A DNA stretch of 64,000 nt from assembly GCF_029892785.1 (NCBI RefSeq), contig NZ_JARXXA010000004.1:280765-344764 (forward strand), given 5' to 3'. Below, in pieces: positions 54,122-63,211 of this stretch (position 1 is its first letter; the number at the start of each line of letters is the position of its first letter). Made by a program: the position numbers and the translations under genes. Source of the stretch: Parabacteroides sp. PH5-46 (GTDB taxonomy: Bacteria; Bacteroidota; Bacteroidia; Bacteroidales; Tannerellaceae). Under the pieces are notes generated by a model. That model saw only the letters and a list, made by a program, of their open reading frames with translations. It made no database searches and had not been told where the DNA came from.

Positions 54122-54208
54122 GTCCCACATATGTTGAACATAAGTTCTACAACTGTTGAACATGAATTCAACAACTGTAGAACACGTGTTCTACAATTGT
54201 GGGACTTC
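54122..54208. repeat. 22-bp palindromic repeat array, locus 3 (three units)
   Basis: Three units with TTGAAC, TTGAAC and TAGAAC at 54134, 54156 and 54178, exact 22-bp period. They are bounded by a perfect inverted pair GTCCCACA (54122-54129) and TGTGGGAC (54198-54205), then TTC. It lies 6 bp after the GH51-like stop and 30 bp before the fusion gene. Confidence 0.9.
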
Positions 54209-54237
54209 ATTCACTTTTATAAAAACCTCATACATCC

Positions 54238-57200
54238 ATGAAGAAACAGCAGATACTATTTCTGATCCTTTTATTAGGTTTGTCTAGCTACCTTTCGGCT
54301 GCAGTATATCCTAAAGTTATAATGAAAGGGGATTACCCCGATCCGTCGATCATTCGTGATGGGAAGGATTATTACATGACGCACTCTTCGTTCTACTATC
54401 TGCCCGGCTTGCAGATCTGGCATTCGCAGGATCTGACCAACTGGGAATCAATAGGCTATGCCATAACTACGAATGTGGGCTCTGTCTTTGCCCCCGACCT
54501 GGTGAAGCATAACGGAAGGTATTATATCTATTTTCCGGCAGGAGAGACCAACTGGGTTGTCTGGGCAGACGATATCCGGGGCAAGTGGAGCAAACCCATT
54601 GATTTGAAGATAAAAGGAATAGATCCTGGCCACGTCGTTGGGGAAGATGGTAAGCGCTATTTGTATCTGAATGAAGGGATCATGGTGCAACTTTCGGACG
54701 ATGGACTCTCTATCGTTGGGAAGCCCGAAAAGCTGTACGATGGCTGGGTGTATCCCGAACATTGGGATACGGAATGTATGTGTCTGGAGTCGCCTAAACT
54801 GATCCGCAAAGACGGCTATTTTTATATGATTTCCGCAGAAGGTGGAACGGCGGGACCGGCTACGAGCCACATGGTGGTAGCTGCTCGCTCCAAAAGCGTC
54901 CGGGGGCCTTGGGAGAACTCTCCTTATAACCCTATCGTTCATACATATAGTGACGGTGAGCGTTGGTGGTCTAAAGGGCATGGTACGTTGATTGATGATG
55001 TAGATGGGAACTGGTGGATGGTGTATCATGCATACGAGAAGGGGTATCATACCTTGGGTAGGCAAACGCTGATTGAGCCTATGCAATGGCTGGATGATGG
55101 GTGGTTTCGCTCGCGCAAAATTATGGAGGCTGTACGTCCCAATACTTCCCTTGCAGATAAGGCAAAACCCAGTCTCTACTGGAGTTCCTGGAAGGAATAT
55201 AATGCGCAATATGCCTGGAAAGATGGTAAGTTGTCTATGCGTGGGAAAGGGGCTTCTCCCAAGAATGCGAGCTTGCAATTGGCTATCGTTCCGGACAAGA
55301 ATTATGAGGCTCAGGTAGAGGTAACGCTCGGTAGAGGGGCAGTAGGTGGTTTATTGCTGTTTTATAATGAAGTAGCTTTTGCCGGGATATCGTCTGACGG
55401 TAAAAGTATTACGCTTTATGAGGATGCGAACAAGCAGTCAAAGGTGGCAAATTCGCTGGGGAATCACTTTTATCTGAAGATCGTTAATCGTCGCAATGTC
55501 TGTTCGTTACAGATCAGTCGTGATGGCTCCGAATGGGAAACAATAAAAGATCAGTTAGACGTATCAGGCCTGCATCATAATAATCATGGAGGCTTCTATT
55601 CCTTGCGCCTGGGGCTGATGGCAGCAGGTAGCGGCGAGGTGCGTTTTGAGAACTTTACATACAACTTGCTGCCGGGTCGTTTGTTTGCCTACAGCACAGA
55701 TGAGAACAACAATAAGAACGGTTTACACCTCTCCTGGAGCGAGGATGGAAAGGAATGGAACAAGATAGGTCCGGAATTTAGTTTCCTGCGCTCGGATTAT
55801 GGCAACTGGGGCACCGAAAAGCGGCTGATCAACCCCTTGACTTTCAAAGGAGAAGATGGCCTATACCATTGCCTGTGGATGCTCAATGAGTGCAACGAAG
55901 CCATAGGACATGCAAGTACCAGAGACTTTGTACATTGGTCCAGACAAGCATACCCCTCCAAAGGCGACAAATACTACGAACTATATCAGGAAAAGGCTGC
56001 TCCGATGACCAAATTAGTCAATCTGGAGCGGGGCACCTATTTGGATGTATCCCTGGATTTTATCGATAATATACGGGCGGAAGTTGGCCGGAAAGAAGAA
56101 AGAGAAAGCCACTATTGGATGAAGGAAGAGGTTCTTACAGGCAAACTGAAAGAAACAATTCGGGCTGAGATATCTTTGATCCCTGAACAAAGCAAGAAAA
56201 TAAGCGACAATCTGATGGGTATTTTCTATGAAGACCTGAACTATGCCGCCGACGGAGGCTTGTATGCCGAGCTGGTGCAAAACCGGGATTTTGAGTATTC
56301 GCCGGAGGATGTAGCCGGAAATAACAAGAACTGGAATGCCTTTACAAGCTGGGAGTTACAGACCGGAGCGAAAGGCAAAGCTACGTTTACGATTGACACT
56401 GTACAGCCGATACACCCCAACAATCCACACTATGCCGTATTGGACATAAAGCATGCCGGGAAAGGAATTGCCTTTGTAAATGAAGGCTTTGACGGTATCG
56501 TGCTTAAAGCTGGCGAATCTTACAATTTCTCTCTCTTTGCCAAGGGGAAAACAGGGAAGCTAAGCGTTCAGTTGCTGGGTAAAAACGGAGAAATCTTTGC
56601 CGAAGCTCAAATTGATAATCTGACGGCTGAGTGGAAGAAATATACAGGTGTATTGACTTCAAACCAGGATGTTAGCGATGCCCGTCTGGCTGTTCGTATC
56701 TATAAAAAAGGGAGTGTATCATTGGATATGATCTCTCTTTTCCCGCAAAAGACATTCAAGAACCGTCCGAACGGCTTGCGAGCCGACTTGGCACAAACCA
56801 TTGCCGACCTGAAACCGCGCTTTGTCCGTTTCCCGGGCGGCTGTCTGGCGCATGGCGATGGGCTGGGGAATATGTACCGCTGGAAGAATACCGTAGGCCC
56901 GCTGGAATCCCGCGTTCCGCAAGGAAACATCTGGCGCTACCATCAAACGGCTGGTTTGGGATACTTTGAGTTCTTCCAGTTTTGTGAAGACATAGGGGCA
57001 GAACCTGTCCCCGTAGTACCTGCCGGCGTGTGTTGCCAGAACTCCAGCTATAACGGGCAGAAAGGCCTCCCGATGTGTGAAATGCACGATTACGCGCAGG
57101 AGATACTCGACCTGATAGAATATGCAAACGGCCCCGCAAATAGCAAGTGGGGGAGGGTACGCGTCGAAGCAGGCCACCCCGAACCCTTTAACCTCAAATA

Positions 57201-58035
57201 TGTAGGCATCGGCAACGAAGACCTGATCTCTGAGGTGTTTGAAGAGCGTTTTACCCTCTTATACAATGCCGTAAAGGCGAAGCATCCCGAGATTACGATC
57301 ATCGGTACGGCAGGCCCTTTCAACGAGGGAACGGACTATGAAGAAGGCTGGGCGATTGCTGACAAACTGGGCGTTCCGGTGATGGATGAACATTACTATC
57401 AATCGCCGGGCTGGTTCATTAATAATCAAGACTTTTACGATTCGTATAACCGCCAAGGTGCTAAGGTGTACCTGGGCGAATATGCCGCCCACATCGAAGG
57501 CAGGCACAACAACATGGAAACCGCTTTGGCAGAGGCTATTTACCTGACTTCTTTAGAGCGCAATGCCGACATCGTAAGTATGGCCTCGTATGCTCCCTTG
57601 CTGGCCAAAGAGGGTCGTACTCAATGGAATCCGGATCTGATATACTTTACCAATGCGGAAGTGAAACCAACGGTAGGCTATTATGTGCAGCAATTATTTG
57701 GCGTACATACAGGAAATGAGTATATTCCCAGCTGGATTGATTTGACAGTAAAGGATACTGCCGTAGAAAGGCGAGTGGCTGCTTCTGTAGTCAGGGATAT
57801 GTCATCGGGCGACCTGATTATCAAGTTGGTAAACCGCTTGCCGGTAGCTGTTCAGCCGTCTGTCAATCTGGGAGGCATCCCTGTTTCGGGCATGAAAGTG
57901 TCTAAAACAGTCTTGCAAGGAGCGCTGGATGATAAGACCGCTAAACCGCAAACGTCGGGATGCACTATAGAGGAAATGCAGACGTCTGTATTGCCTGCTT
58001 ATTCCCTTACGGTTTACCGGATTAGTGAAAAATAA
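54238..58035 (+). CDS. GH43-GH51 fusion, predicted bifunctional arabinan/arabinoxylan enzyme
   Basis: A 1265-residue secreted protein joining two exo-glycosidases. After the signal (to about Ala22), a GH43 propeller covers about 24-310 with base Asp35 (GDYPDPSII), modulator Asp129 (KGIDPGHV) and acid Glu184 (CLESPKL). A beta-sandwich (about 320-480) with NYEAQVEVTLGRGAVGGLLL and SLRLGLMAAGSGEVRFENFT resembles the C-terminal domain of other GH43 enzymes. A second propeller-like stretch follows (about 480-630). From about 650 to the end is a complete GH51: GIFYEDLNYAADGGLYAEL, a CBM-like domain, acid/base Glu994 (GIGNED) and nucleophile Glu1081 (LGEYAAH). Both active sites look intact. The patatin gene starts directly after its stop codon. 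Confidence 0.92.
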   Translation: MKKQQILFLILLLGLSSYLSAAVYPKVIMKGDYPDPSIIRDGKDYYMTHSSFYYLPGLQIWHSQDLTNWESIGYAITTNVGSVFAPDLVKHNGRYYIYFPAGETNWVVWADDIRGKWSKPIDLKIKGIDPGHVVGEDGKRYLYLNEGIMVQLSDDGLSIVGKPEKLYDGWVYPEHWDTECMCLESPKLIRKDGYFYMISAEGGTAGPATSHMVVAARSKSVRGPWENSPYNPIVHTYSDGERWWSKGHGTLIDDVDGNWWMVYHAYEKGYHTLGRQTLIEPMQWLDDGWFRSRKIMEAVRPNTSLADKAKPSLYWSSWKEYNAQYAWKDGKLSMRGKGASPKNASLQLAIVPDKNYEAQVEVTLGRGAVGGLLLFYNEVAFAGISSDGKSITLYEDANKQSKVANSLGNHFYLKIVNRRNVCSLQISRDGSEWETIKDQLDVSGLHHNNHGGFYSLRLGLMAAGSGEVRFENFTYNLLPGRLFAYSTDENNNKNGLHLSWSEDGKEWNKIGPEFSFLRSDYGNWGTEKRLINPLTFKGEDGLYHCLWMLNECNEAIGHASTRDFVHWSRQAYPSKGDKYYELYQEKAAPMTKLVNLERGTYLDVSLDFIDNIRAEVGRKEERESHYWMKEEVLTGKLKETIRAEISLIPEQSKKISDNLMGIFYEDLNYAADGGLYAELVQNRDFEYSPEDVAGNNKNWNAFTSWELQTGAKGKATFTIDTVQPIHPNNPHYAVLDIKHAGKGIAFVNEGFDGIVLKAGESYNFSLFAKGKTGKLSVQLLGKNGEIFAEAQIDNLTAEWKKYTGVLTSNQDVSDARLAVRIYKKGSVSLDMISLFPQKTFKNRPNGLRADLAQTIADLKPRFVRFPGGCLAHGDGLGNMYRWKNTVGPLESRVPQGNIWRYHQTAGLGYFEFFQFCEDIGAEPVPVVPAGVCCQNSSYNGQKGLPMCEMHDYAQEILDLIEYANGPANSKWGRVRVEAGHPEPFNLKYVGIGNEDLISEVFEERFTLLYNAVKAKHPEITIIGTAGPFNEGTDYEEGWAIADKLGVPVMDEHYYQSPGWFINNQDFYDSYNRQGAKVYLGEYAAHIEGRHNNMETALAEAIYLTSLERNADIVSMASYAPLLAKEGRTQWNPDLIYFTNAEVKPTVGYYVQQLFGVHTGNEYIPSWIDLTVKDTAVERRVAASVVRDMSSGDLIIKLVNRLPVAVQPSVNLGGIPVSGMKVSKTVLQGALDDKTAKPQTSGCTIEEMQTSVLPAYSLTVYRISEK

Positions 58036-58902
58036 ATGGATAAAGCAACGAATGAGAAATACACCTTAGGCCTCACCTTAAGTGGTGGTGGTGTCCGTGG
58101 ATTTGTACATATAGCCGCCTTACAGGCTATGAATGAAAGGAATATTTATCCTGATATCCTATCGGGAACAAGCGCCGGTGCTTTAGCCGGCGCTTTCTAT
58201 GCCGATGGCTACAGCCCCAAAGAGATCTATGCGATCTTTGAGAAAGTGAAATTCAGGGAATTTGCGGATACTTCCATTCCTCAAGGAGGCATTTTTAAAA
58301 CTAATAAATTCAAATCTTTTCTGGAAAAATACCTTCACGCCCGAACGTTTGAAGAGCTGAAATACCCTTTGCGGGTAGTAGCATCAGATATCGAATACGG
58401 GGTCAAGCAGGTTTTCAGCAAAGGAGAGCTGATCCCGGCAGTGATCGCTTCCTGCTCCGTCCCCATTGTTTTTACACCCGTGGAGATTGATAATCACTAT
58501 TTTGTAGACGGAGGCTTGTTTATGAACTTCCCGGTTTCCGTCATCCGTCAGGACTGCGAAAAGCTAATCGGAGTCAATGTCAGTCCCGTTACCCCCATGA
58601 AGTACGATAACTCCCTGAGGTATATGCTCGAACGTACCATGAATTACGTAGTAGGCTCTAATACAATGGCTGAACGAAGCCTATGCGATTTCCTGATCGA
58701 ATCAAACGAAGTCTCCACCTATTCCATCTTCGATTTCAAACACGTATCCTATATCTACCAAAAAGGCTATGAAACCTCTACCACTTACTTAGATCAGCAT
58801 CAGGAGGCTATCAAGAAAGAAATACAAGTAACTCCCTTGCCCCTGAAACGAAAAATAGCCTTGCTCTTCAAAGGCTTACGGAAGAAGAAATCTACAAAAT
58901 AG
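58036..58902 (+). CDS. Patatin-like phospholipase
   Basis: Patatin-family lipid acyl hydrolase with a Ser-Asp dyad; cytoplasmic or membrane-associated, no signal peptide. The 288 residues show the oxyanion motif SGGGVRG (about 16-22), nucleophile Ser46 in GTSAG, and Asp158 in VDGGLFMNFP. The basic C-terminus (LKRKIALLFKGLRKKKSTK) could bind acidic membrane surfaces. Its ATG follows the fusion-gene TAA with no gap, so translation is probably coupled even though the functions look unrelated. Its 3' end overlaps the convergent cardiolipin synthase gene by 11 bp; the two together suggest a local phospholipid theme. Confidence 0.94.
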   Translation: MDKATNEKYTLGLTLSGGGVRGFVHIAALQAMNERNIYPDILSGTSAGALAGAFYADGYSPKEIYAIFEKVKFREFADTSIPQGGIFKTNKFKSFLEKYLHARTFEELKYPLRVVASDIEYGVKQVFSKGELIPAVIASCSVPIVFTPVEIDNHYFVDGGLFMNFPVSVIRQDCEKLIGVNVSPVTPMKYDNSLRYMLERTMNYVVGSNTMAERSLCDFLIESNEVSTYSIFDFKHVSYIYQKGYETSTTYLDQHQEAIKKEIQVTPLPLKRKIALLFKGLRKKKSTK

Positions 58903-60322
58903 GGGAGAAGAGGCGCATGATGGATTGGACGATCTTTTTCCACCAGGGGCGTTGGAGCCATTCTTCGAGGGTTACTTCTTTGCATTTTTTAAGGTCTTCC
59001 ATGAATATGTTGTAGTTTTGGCGGGCGATGTCGGGGTCGTACATGTAGGTGTTTACCTCGAAGTTGATCTCCAGGCTGCGCAGGTCCATATTGGTTGAGC
59101 CGATTACGGAGAGGTAATCGTCTACTACCATCGTCTTGGCATGCAGGAAGGCGGCTTGGTATTCGTATATCTTTATGCCTGCCAGCAAGGATTCTTCGTA
59201 ATAGGAGTGAACGGCTGGGTCCATGAAGAAGAGGTCGGCTTTGGAGGGCAGCATTACGCGCACATCCACACCGCTGAGCGCCGCAGCCTTTAGTGCTTGC
59301 ATCAGCGAATCCGGTGGCAGGTAATAAGGGGTTTGGATATAGATGTACTTTCTGGCTCCGCTTACGAGGTGGCTCGAAGCCAGCAGCAAATAAGGCCAGG
59401 GCGAGTTGGGGGCTTCCGGTACTACTTGCATCAGGTTGGCTGAATACTCCTCGTAGTCGGGGAAGTAGTCTTCTACCTTCTCCGGGATGCCACCTCCCGA
59501 TTCATACCAGATATGCAGGAAATTATATTGCAGGCCGTATACCCCTTTTCCTTTGATACGCAGGTGGGTATCCCGCCATTCGTAGGCATATTCGTCGCCG
59601 ATATTCATGCCGCCGGTATAGCCTGTTTTCCCGTCAATAATCACAATTTTGCGATGATCCCGGTTGTTCAGTTTCCGCCTGATAAAGGGAAGCGAGCTTT
59701 TGCTGAAAGGCAGCACTTCTACTCCGGCCTCTTTCATCTTGTAAAAGAAGCTGGGGCTGACGTCTATATTGGCGATATTCTCATAAATAAAACGTACAAT
59801 GACCCCCTCCCGGGCTTTTTTCATCAAGAGGTCGCGGATCATATACCCGGTTTTGTCTTTCCTGAACGAGAAATACTCGATATGGATATGATGCGTAGCT
59901 TTGTTGAGGTCGTCTATCAGAGCTTCAAACTTCTGCTTTCCGGTCGTTAGTATCTCTACCTTGCTGCCATACAGTACGTTTGAGTCGTTGCTTTGCCTGA
60001 GCAAGTCGGTCAGTCTGCGGTAAGAGGGCTCTATCTTTTCTCTGTGTGGATTCTCTGATAAGCGGATTTTGTCGGGCGCTTTTGCCACAAGTTCATCCCG
60101 AAAGATGTTGTAAATGAACGACGAATGCCTTCTCTTTCGTGGATTATACCCGAAGGCGTAATAGATAATAAGCCCCAAAGCTGGTATAGCCAGCAATACC
60201 AGTAGCCAGGACATTGTTTTGGTGGGATTAGTGTCTTCCGTAAGGATGGCGTAAAACGTACCTATAATCAATAATGCGTAAACAGAAGAAAGAATCCATA
60301 CAATCAGCGATGTAGACTCCAT
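58892..60322 (-). CDS. cls: Cardiolipin synthase
   Basis: Phospholipase-D-type enzyme condensing two phosphatidylglycerols into cardiolipin in the inner membrane. The 476 residues begin with two membrane helices (about 5-27 and 37-58: LIVWILSSVYALLIIGTFYA, SWLLVLLAIPALGLIIYYAF), then a PLDNc-like linker. Two HKD motifs are intact: His223 in DHRKIVIIDGKTGYTGGMN and His394 in LHAKTMVVDDYLSVIGSTN. The length and layout match bacterial ClsA. It is monocistronic or the end of a leftward transcript from the small secreted-protein remnant 15 bp upstream. Confidence 0.96.
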   Translation of the reverse strand: MESTSLIVWILSSVYALLIIGTFYAILTEDTNPTKTMSWLLVLLAIPALGLIIYYAFGYNPRKRRHSSFIYNIFRDELVAKAPDKIRLSENPHREKIEPSYRRLTDLLRQSNDSNVLYGSKVEILTTGKQKFEALIDDLNKATHHIHIEYFSFRKDKTGYMIRDLLMKKAREGVIVRFIYENIANIDVSPSFFYKMKEAGVEVLPFSKSSLPFIRRKLNNRDHRKIVIIDGKTGYTGGMNIGDEYAYEWRDTHLRIKGKGVYGLQYNFLHIWYESGGGIPEKVEDYFPDYEEYSANLMQVVPEAPNSPWPYLLLASSHLVSGARKYIYIQTPYYLPPDSLMQALKAAALSGVDVRVMLPSKADLFFMDPAVHSYYEESLLAGIKIYEYQAAFLHAKTMVVDDYLSVIGSTNMDLRSLEINFEVNTYMYDPDIARQNYNIFMEDLKKCKEVTLEEWLQRPWWKKIVQSIMRLFSPIL

Positions 60323-60337
60323 ATAAATTTTTGATAA

Positions 60338-60669
60338 TTAAGGAATATATTTTAGATAAAACGTCCCTTTCACCGGCTCGGCATGTCCGGAACTTAAGAA
60401 GTAATTAGGCTGGCCTTGCGGGCCAACTTCTTTTGTTTCTTTGAATTTAGTTCCTACCGGGCTTATAGCATTCAAGATAGACAACTGTCCGTCCGGAGAT
60501 TTACCCATTGTATTGTCGTTATTCCGCTTCACGGGATTATCGGGTGTAAAAAGAAATCCCATAACACGGTGTTATCGCTTCCTGTACCAGACAGATACAT
60601 TCGCTCAGTCTGCTGCGCGAAGCAGGTAAAGGAAGTATAGAGCAAAAAGAGAATCAATCGTTTTTTCAT
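60338..60669 (-). pseudogene. Frameshifted small secreted protein
   Basis: From the ATG at 60669 the minus strand encodes a signal peptide (KKRLILFLLYTSFTCFAQQ) and TERMYLSGTGSDNTVLWDFF, then stops after 46 codons. The next frame continues the same fold-like sequence from about residue 40 (FLFTPDNPVKRNNDNTMGK) to a stop at 60338, ending VKGTFYLKYIP. One added T in the TTTCTTTTT run would restore a single frame of about 113 residues. The YLSGTGSDNTVLWDF start resembles the N-terminus of Bacteroidota GH2-type enzymes, but the rest does not. It is either a broken gene, a sequencing error, or phase-variable. Confidence 0.6.
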
Positions 60670-60721
60670 TCCCAGATGAGTTAGTATTCATTTGGGAACG
60701 AAAATAGTGATTTTTTTATGT

Positions 60722-61237
60722 TTATTTCTGTAAAGATGCGTAATATTCAACAAATGCGTCTATCTTTTCCGTGAGTTCCGGTACGAAACTGTATCCGTCA
60801 GCCGACTCCTCTTCGCCATTATTCCATATCTCTGTTCCGTTCAGTATCACCTTTTTTACTAAATTACTTTTGATATGTAGCGTGAGTTTTTCGTTGGATG
60901 TTTCCTTCTGCGGTTTTCCGATAATCAGGGTTTTACCTTCTTCGCGAATGCTCGGAAGGTAGTTTTTCGTCCCCTTGTAATAGATAGAGGTATATTTGTT
61001 GAATATGGAGGTATTGTCGATTTTAATTTCAAAAGGCTCCGTCGTATCATCGAATTGTTCAATTTTCACATTTTCAGCACTTAATTCATTGTTTTCAATG
61101 ATATAGATGTGATGTTTACTTCCCAATCCGGTCAGTTTTGTTTCTTTGGGCGTAAGGTAGAATATACCCATTATCACCAGAGGTGTGATAAACAGTATGC
61201 CAATGAAAATGAAGAATATGAGGTTACTACGTTTCAT
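60722..61237 (-). CDS. Membrane-anchored protein of unknown function (ABC/GntR operon)
   Basis: 171 residues, not recognised. One N-terminal hydrophobic helix (about 5-28: LIFFIFIGILFITPLVIMGI) is followed by a periplasmic-type domain of about 140 residues rich in short beta strands (HHIYIIENNELSAENVKIEQ, KLTLHIKSNLVKKVILNGTE). This could be a DUF2807-like beta helix fragment or an adhesin-like fold, but neither is certain. Its ATG overlaps the GntR-gene stop by 4 bp, so it is translationally coupled and the last gene of the ABC operon. A role as a transporter accessory or as the protected target is inference only. Confidence 0.75.
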   Translation of the reverse strand: MKRSNLIFFIFIGILFITPLVIMGIFYLTPKETKLTGLGSKHHIYIIENNELSAENVKIEQFDDTTEPFEIKIDNTSIFNKYTSIYYKGTKNYLPSIREEGKTLIIGKPQKETSNEKLTLHIKSNLVKKVILNGTEIWNNGEEESADGYSFVPELTEKIDAFVEYYASLQK

Positions 61238-61614
61238 GATTTTAGTTGATTAGAAGTTGATAAATAGTTGTTATAGGCATTTGTCAGTTCCTGCATGCTG
61301 ACGTCCAGAAGGATCATCTCTTTAAAGACAGAAGGAAGCACTTCGTCAATAAAGTGATTATGACGCATTTCCCTGATTTTATCTTTTGCAGCAGGCGAGA
61401 TAAAGTACCCGATGCCCCGTTTGTTGTATATAATTTCTTTGTCTTGCAATTTCTCAAACGAACGCATCACGGTATTGGGGTTCACTTCCATCTCTACAGC
61501 CAGCTCCCTGACAGAGGGGATACGGTTGTCCGACTGGTATTCTCCGCTCAATACCCGATCGCAAATCTGGTCTGCGATCTGCATAAAAATGGATTGATTT
61601 GTATTATAGTTCAT
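61234..61614 (-). CDS. GntR-family regulator (YtrA subfamily)
   Basis: A 126-residue transcription regulator. The GntR winged helix spans about 8-75 (ICDRVLSGEYQSDNRIPSVR, ELAVEMEVNPNTVMRSFEKL, IIYNKRGIGYFIS). Only a short helical tail of about 50 residues follows, which defines the YtrA subfamily; these control ABC-transporter operons. The gene overlaps the permease stop and the next gene's start by 4 bp each, so it is third in the operon and not first as in many YtrA loci. It probably represses its own operon through the palindrome near 63191-63203. Confidence 0.94.
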   Translation of the reverse strand: MNYNTNQSIFMQIADQICDRVLSGEYQSDNRIPSVRELAVEMEVNPNTVMRSFEKLQDKEIIYNKRGIGYFISPAAKDKIREMRHNHFIDEVLPSVFKEMILLDVSMQELTNAYNNYLSTSNQLKS

Positions 61615-62324
61615 CGCAGTTCCTTTTCTTTAAGTTTTAAATATCCGATACATAGCATGATAACAGAGAATAGGATCATCAAAGGGGTATAAAGCGTGGC
61701 TCCAAACTCGAATGAATCAAATAGGAAAGAAGATTTGAAAAAGCCTTGATTATTGTCGTGAATCGCTTTTAAAATCCTGACATAAAACCCGGCAAAAACT
61801 GCGATATAGGTAGCCAATCCGGCAATGGCGATCAGGAAAGCATGCTTTCTGAATGTCATGTACGACAGGAAGATAAGGGATGTAAGAAAAAATATCCCAC
61901 TTTCGCTACCATTCTTGAAAGTGATGTCTTTCAGTGTTATAATGGGTGCCTCCGGTGTGATCAACTTCCAGACTAATAGTCCACTATAAAAGATCACCAG
62001 GTAAGTAATAAAGAATATACAGCCTTCTATCAATAAGGTAAGATATTTCTCTAATGTGCTGGCCGGCAGTGTGTAGTAACGACTAATCGATTTATGTACT
62101 TTATTTCCCACGTGGCGGCAATAAAAGAGAAACGTAACAAGCCCTCCGAACACAAAAACTGCGGCCTGCTGCCCTACATCGGTAGTTTTTAGCTTTAAAA
62201 TGAATATGATAAACAACCATACCAGCAATAATGCACCCATGCTGAACAGATAGTTTTTCCGATGTTCAATCCAATCTGCTTTTAGTAGTAATAAGATTCT
62301 ATGTAAACTGAAATTAGTATCCAT
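61611..62324 (-). CDS. ABC transporter membrane subunit
   Basis: A 237-residue membrane protein with about six hydrophobic segments (LFSMGALLLVWLFIIFILKL, AVFVFGGLVTFLFYCRHVG, LIEGCIFFITYLVIFYSGLL and more to ILFSVIMLCIGYLKL). I place the start at 62324 (MDTNFSLHRILL), because the longer frame to 62438 overlaps the ATPase gene and lacks a membrane-protein start. Partner of the ATPase encoded 13 bp upstream. Such two-part ABC-2-like exporters under YtrA-type regulators often concern antimicrobial peptides or envelope stress; the substrate is unknown here. Confidence 0.85.
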   Translation of the reverse strand: MDTNFSLHRILLLLKADWIEHRKNYLFSMGALLLVWLFIIFILKLKTTDVGQQAAVFVFGGLVTFLFYCRHVGNKVHKSISRYYTLPASTLEKYLTLLIEGCIFFITYLVIFYSGLLVWKLITPEAPIITLKDITFKNGSESGIFFLTSLIFLSYMTFRKHAFLIAIAGLATYIAVFAGFYVRILKAIHDNNQGFFKSSFLFDSFEFGATLYTPLMILFSVIMLCIGYLKLKEKELR

Positions 62325-62337
62325 GATGTTCGTGTGT

Positions 62338-63171
62338 TTAGTGATTGATAATATCCTTGATCTTACTTCTGGAAGCAGAAGAGGTGGCAGCATTGAACAG
62401 CAATTCAAGCGAAACGATACTCTTTTCTGCTGTGTCATTAACTACTACGCCAACGGTTCCTGAAGGCGAAGGCTCGGAGTAGAAAGAAGCCTCTTCTGTC
62501 TCCACTTTGCGGAAGTCTAGTTTGCGGCTGATTTCATCCAGCGGTTTATTGAAAAGTATCTCTTTTCTGTCCAGGATAATGACTGAATCTATCAGGCTTT
62601 CCAAGTCGCGCACCTGATGGGTTGAGATGATAACAGTCTGTTCTTCTGAGATATGACTTGCCAGAAGCTTGCGGAAGATACTCTTAGAAGGTATGTCCAA
62701 CCCATTGGTCGGCTCGTCCATCAGTAGGAGAGGGGTATTGGCCGATAACGCCAACATAATAGCAGCCTTTTTCTTTTGTCCGAGCGACATTTTGCGCAAA
62801 GGGGCCGTTAAGTCTATATCAAACGACTCCTTGCAGGCTTCGAATATTTCATTGCTAAACGTGGGGTAGAAGGGAGCAAACATCTTAATATATTCCTGTC
62901 CTGTTACATCCGGAAGGTTGATTTCTTCCGGCAATAAGAATATATTTTGAAGAAAATGCGCCTTGCGTTTCTCTGGCATCTCATTGAATACCAAACACTC
63001 GCCCTTATCCGGAAAAAGTAAACCACTCATTATATTAAGAAGTGTCGTTTTCCCTTCTCCGTTTTTGCCAAGCAATCCATAGATGTTACCCGGTTTAATC
63101 TCCAGGTTGATCTCCTGTAATACCGGTTTCTGCCTGCGGTATCCAAAACTTACATTCGTTAATTGAATCAT
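62338..63171 (-). CDS. ABC transporter ATP-binding protein
   Basis: First gene of the leftward operon, 277 residues. Walker A GLLGKNGEGKTT (Lys41), the signature MSLGQKKKAAI (about 127-137), Walker B LLLMDEPTNGLD (Asp151/Glu152) and the switch His in VIISTHQVRDLE are complete. The C-terminal about 60 residues (FRKVETEEASFYSEPSPSGT onward) form a small accessory domain seen in ABC-2 export ATPases. It should power the membrane protein encoded next. Promoter box at 63212-63219. Confidence 0.96.
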   Translation of the reverse strand: MIQLTNVSFGYRRQKPVLQEINLEIKPGNIYGLLGKNGEGKTTLLNIMSGLLFPDKGECLVFNEMPEKRKAHFLQNIFLLPEEINLPDVTGQEYIKMFAPFYPTFSNEIFEACKESFDIDLTAPLRKMSLGQKKKAAIMLALSANTPLLLMDEPTNGLDIPSKSIFRKLLASHISEEQTVIISTHQVRDLESLIDSVIILDRKEILFNKPLDEISRKLDFRKVETEEASFYSEPSPSGTVGVVVNDTAEKSIVSLELLFNAATSSASRSKIKDIINH

Positions 63172-63190
63172 ATAGTTTAATTTATCAGTG

Positions 63191-63203
63191 TATTAGTTTA
63201 ATA
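63191..63203 (-). promoter_or_regulatory. Candidate GntR operator
   Basis: TATTA-GTT-TAATA, a perfect 5-bp inverted repeat with GTG on both sides (GTGTATTAGTTTAATAGTG). It lies from about +2 to +14 of the transcript predicted from the -7 box, where a repressor would block transcription. Confidence 0.45.
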
Positions 63204-63211
63204 GTGCACGA

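Noticed and set aside
54448..55278. 276-codon open frame on the minus strand
   Set aside because: Antisense to the GH43 half of the fusion protein.
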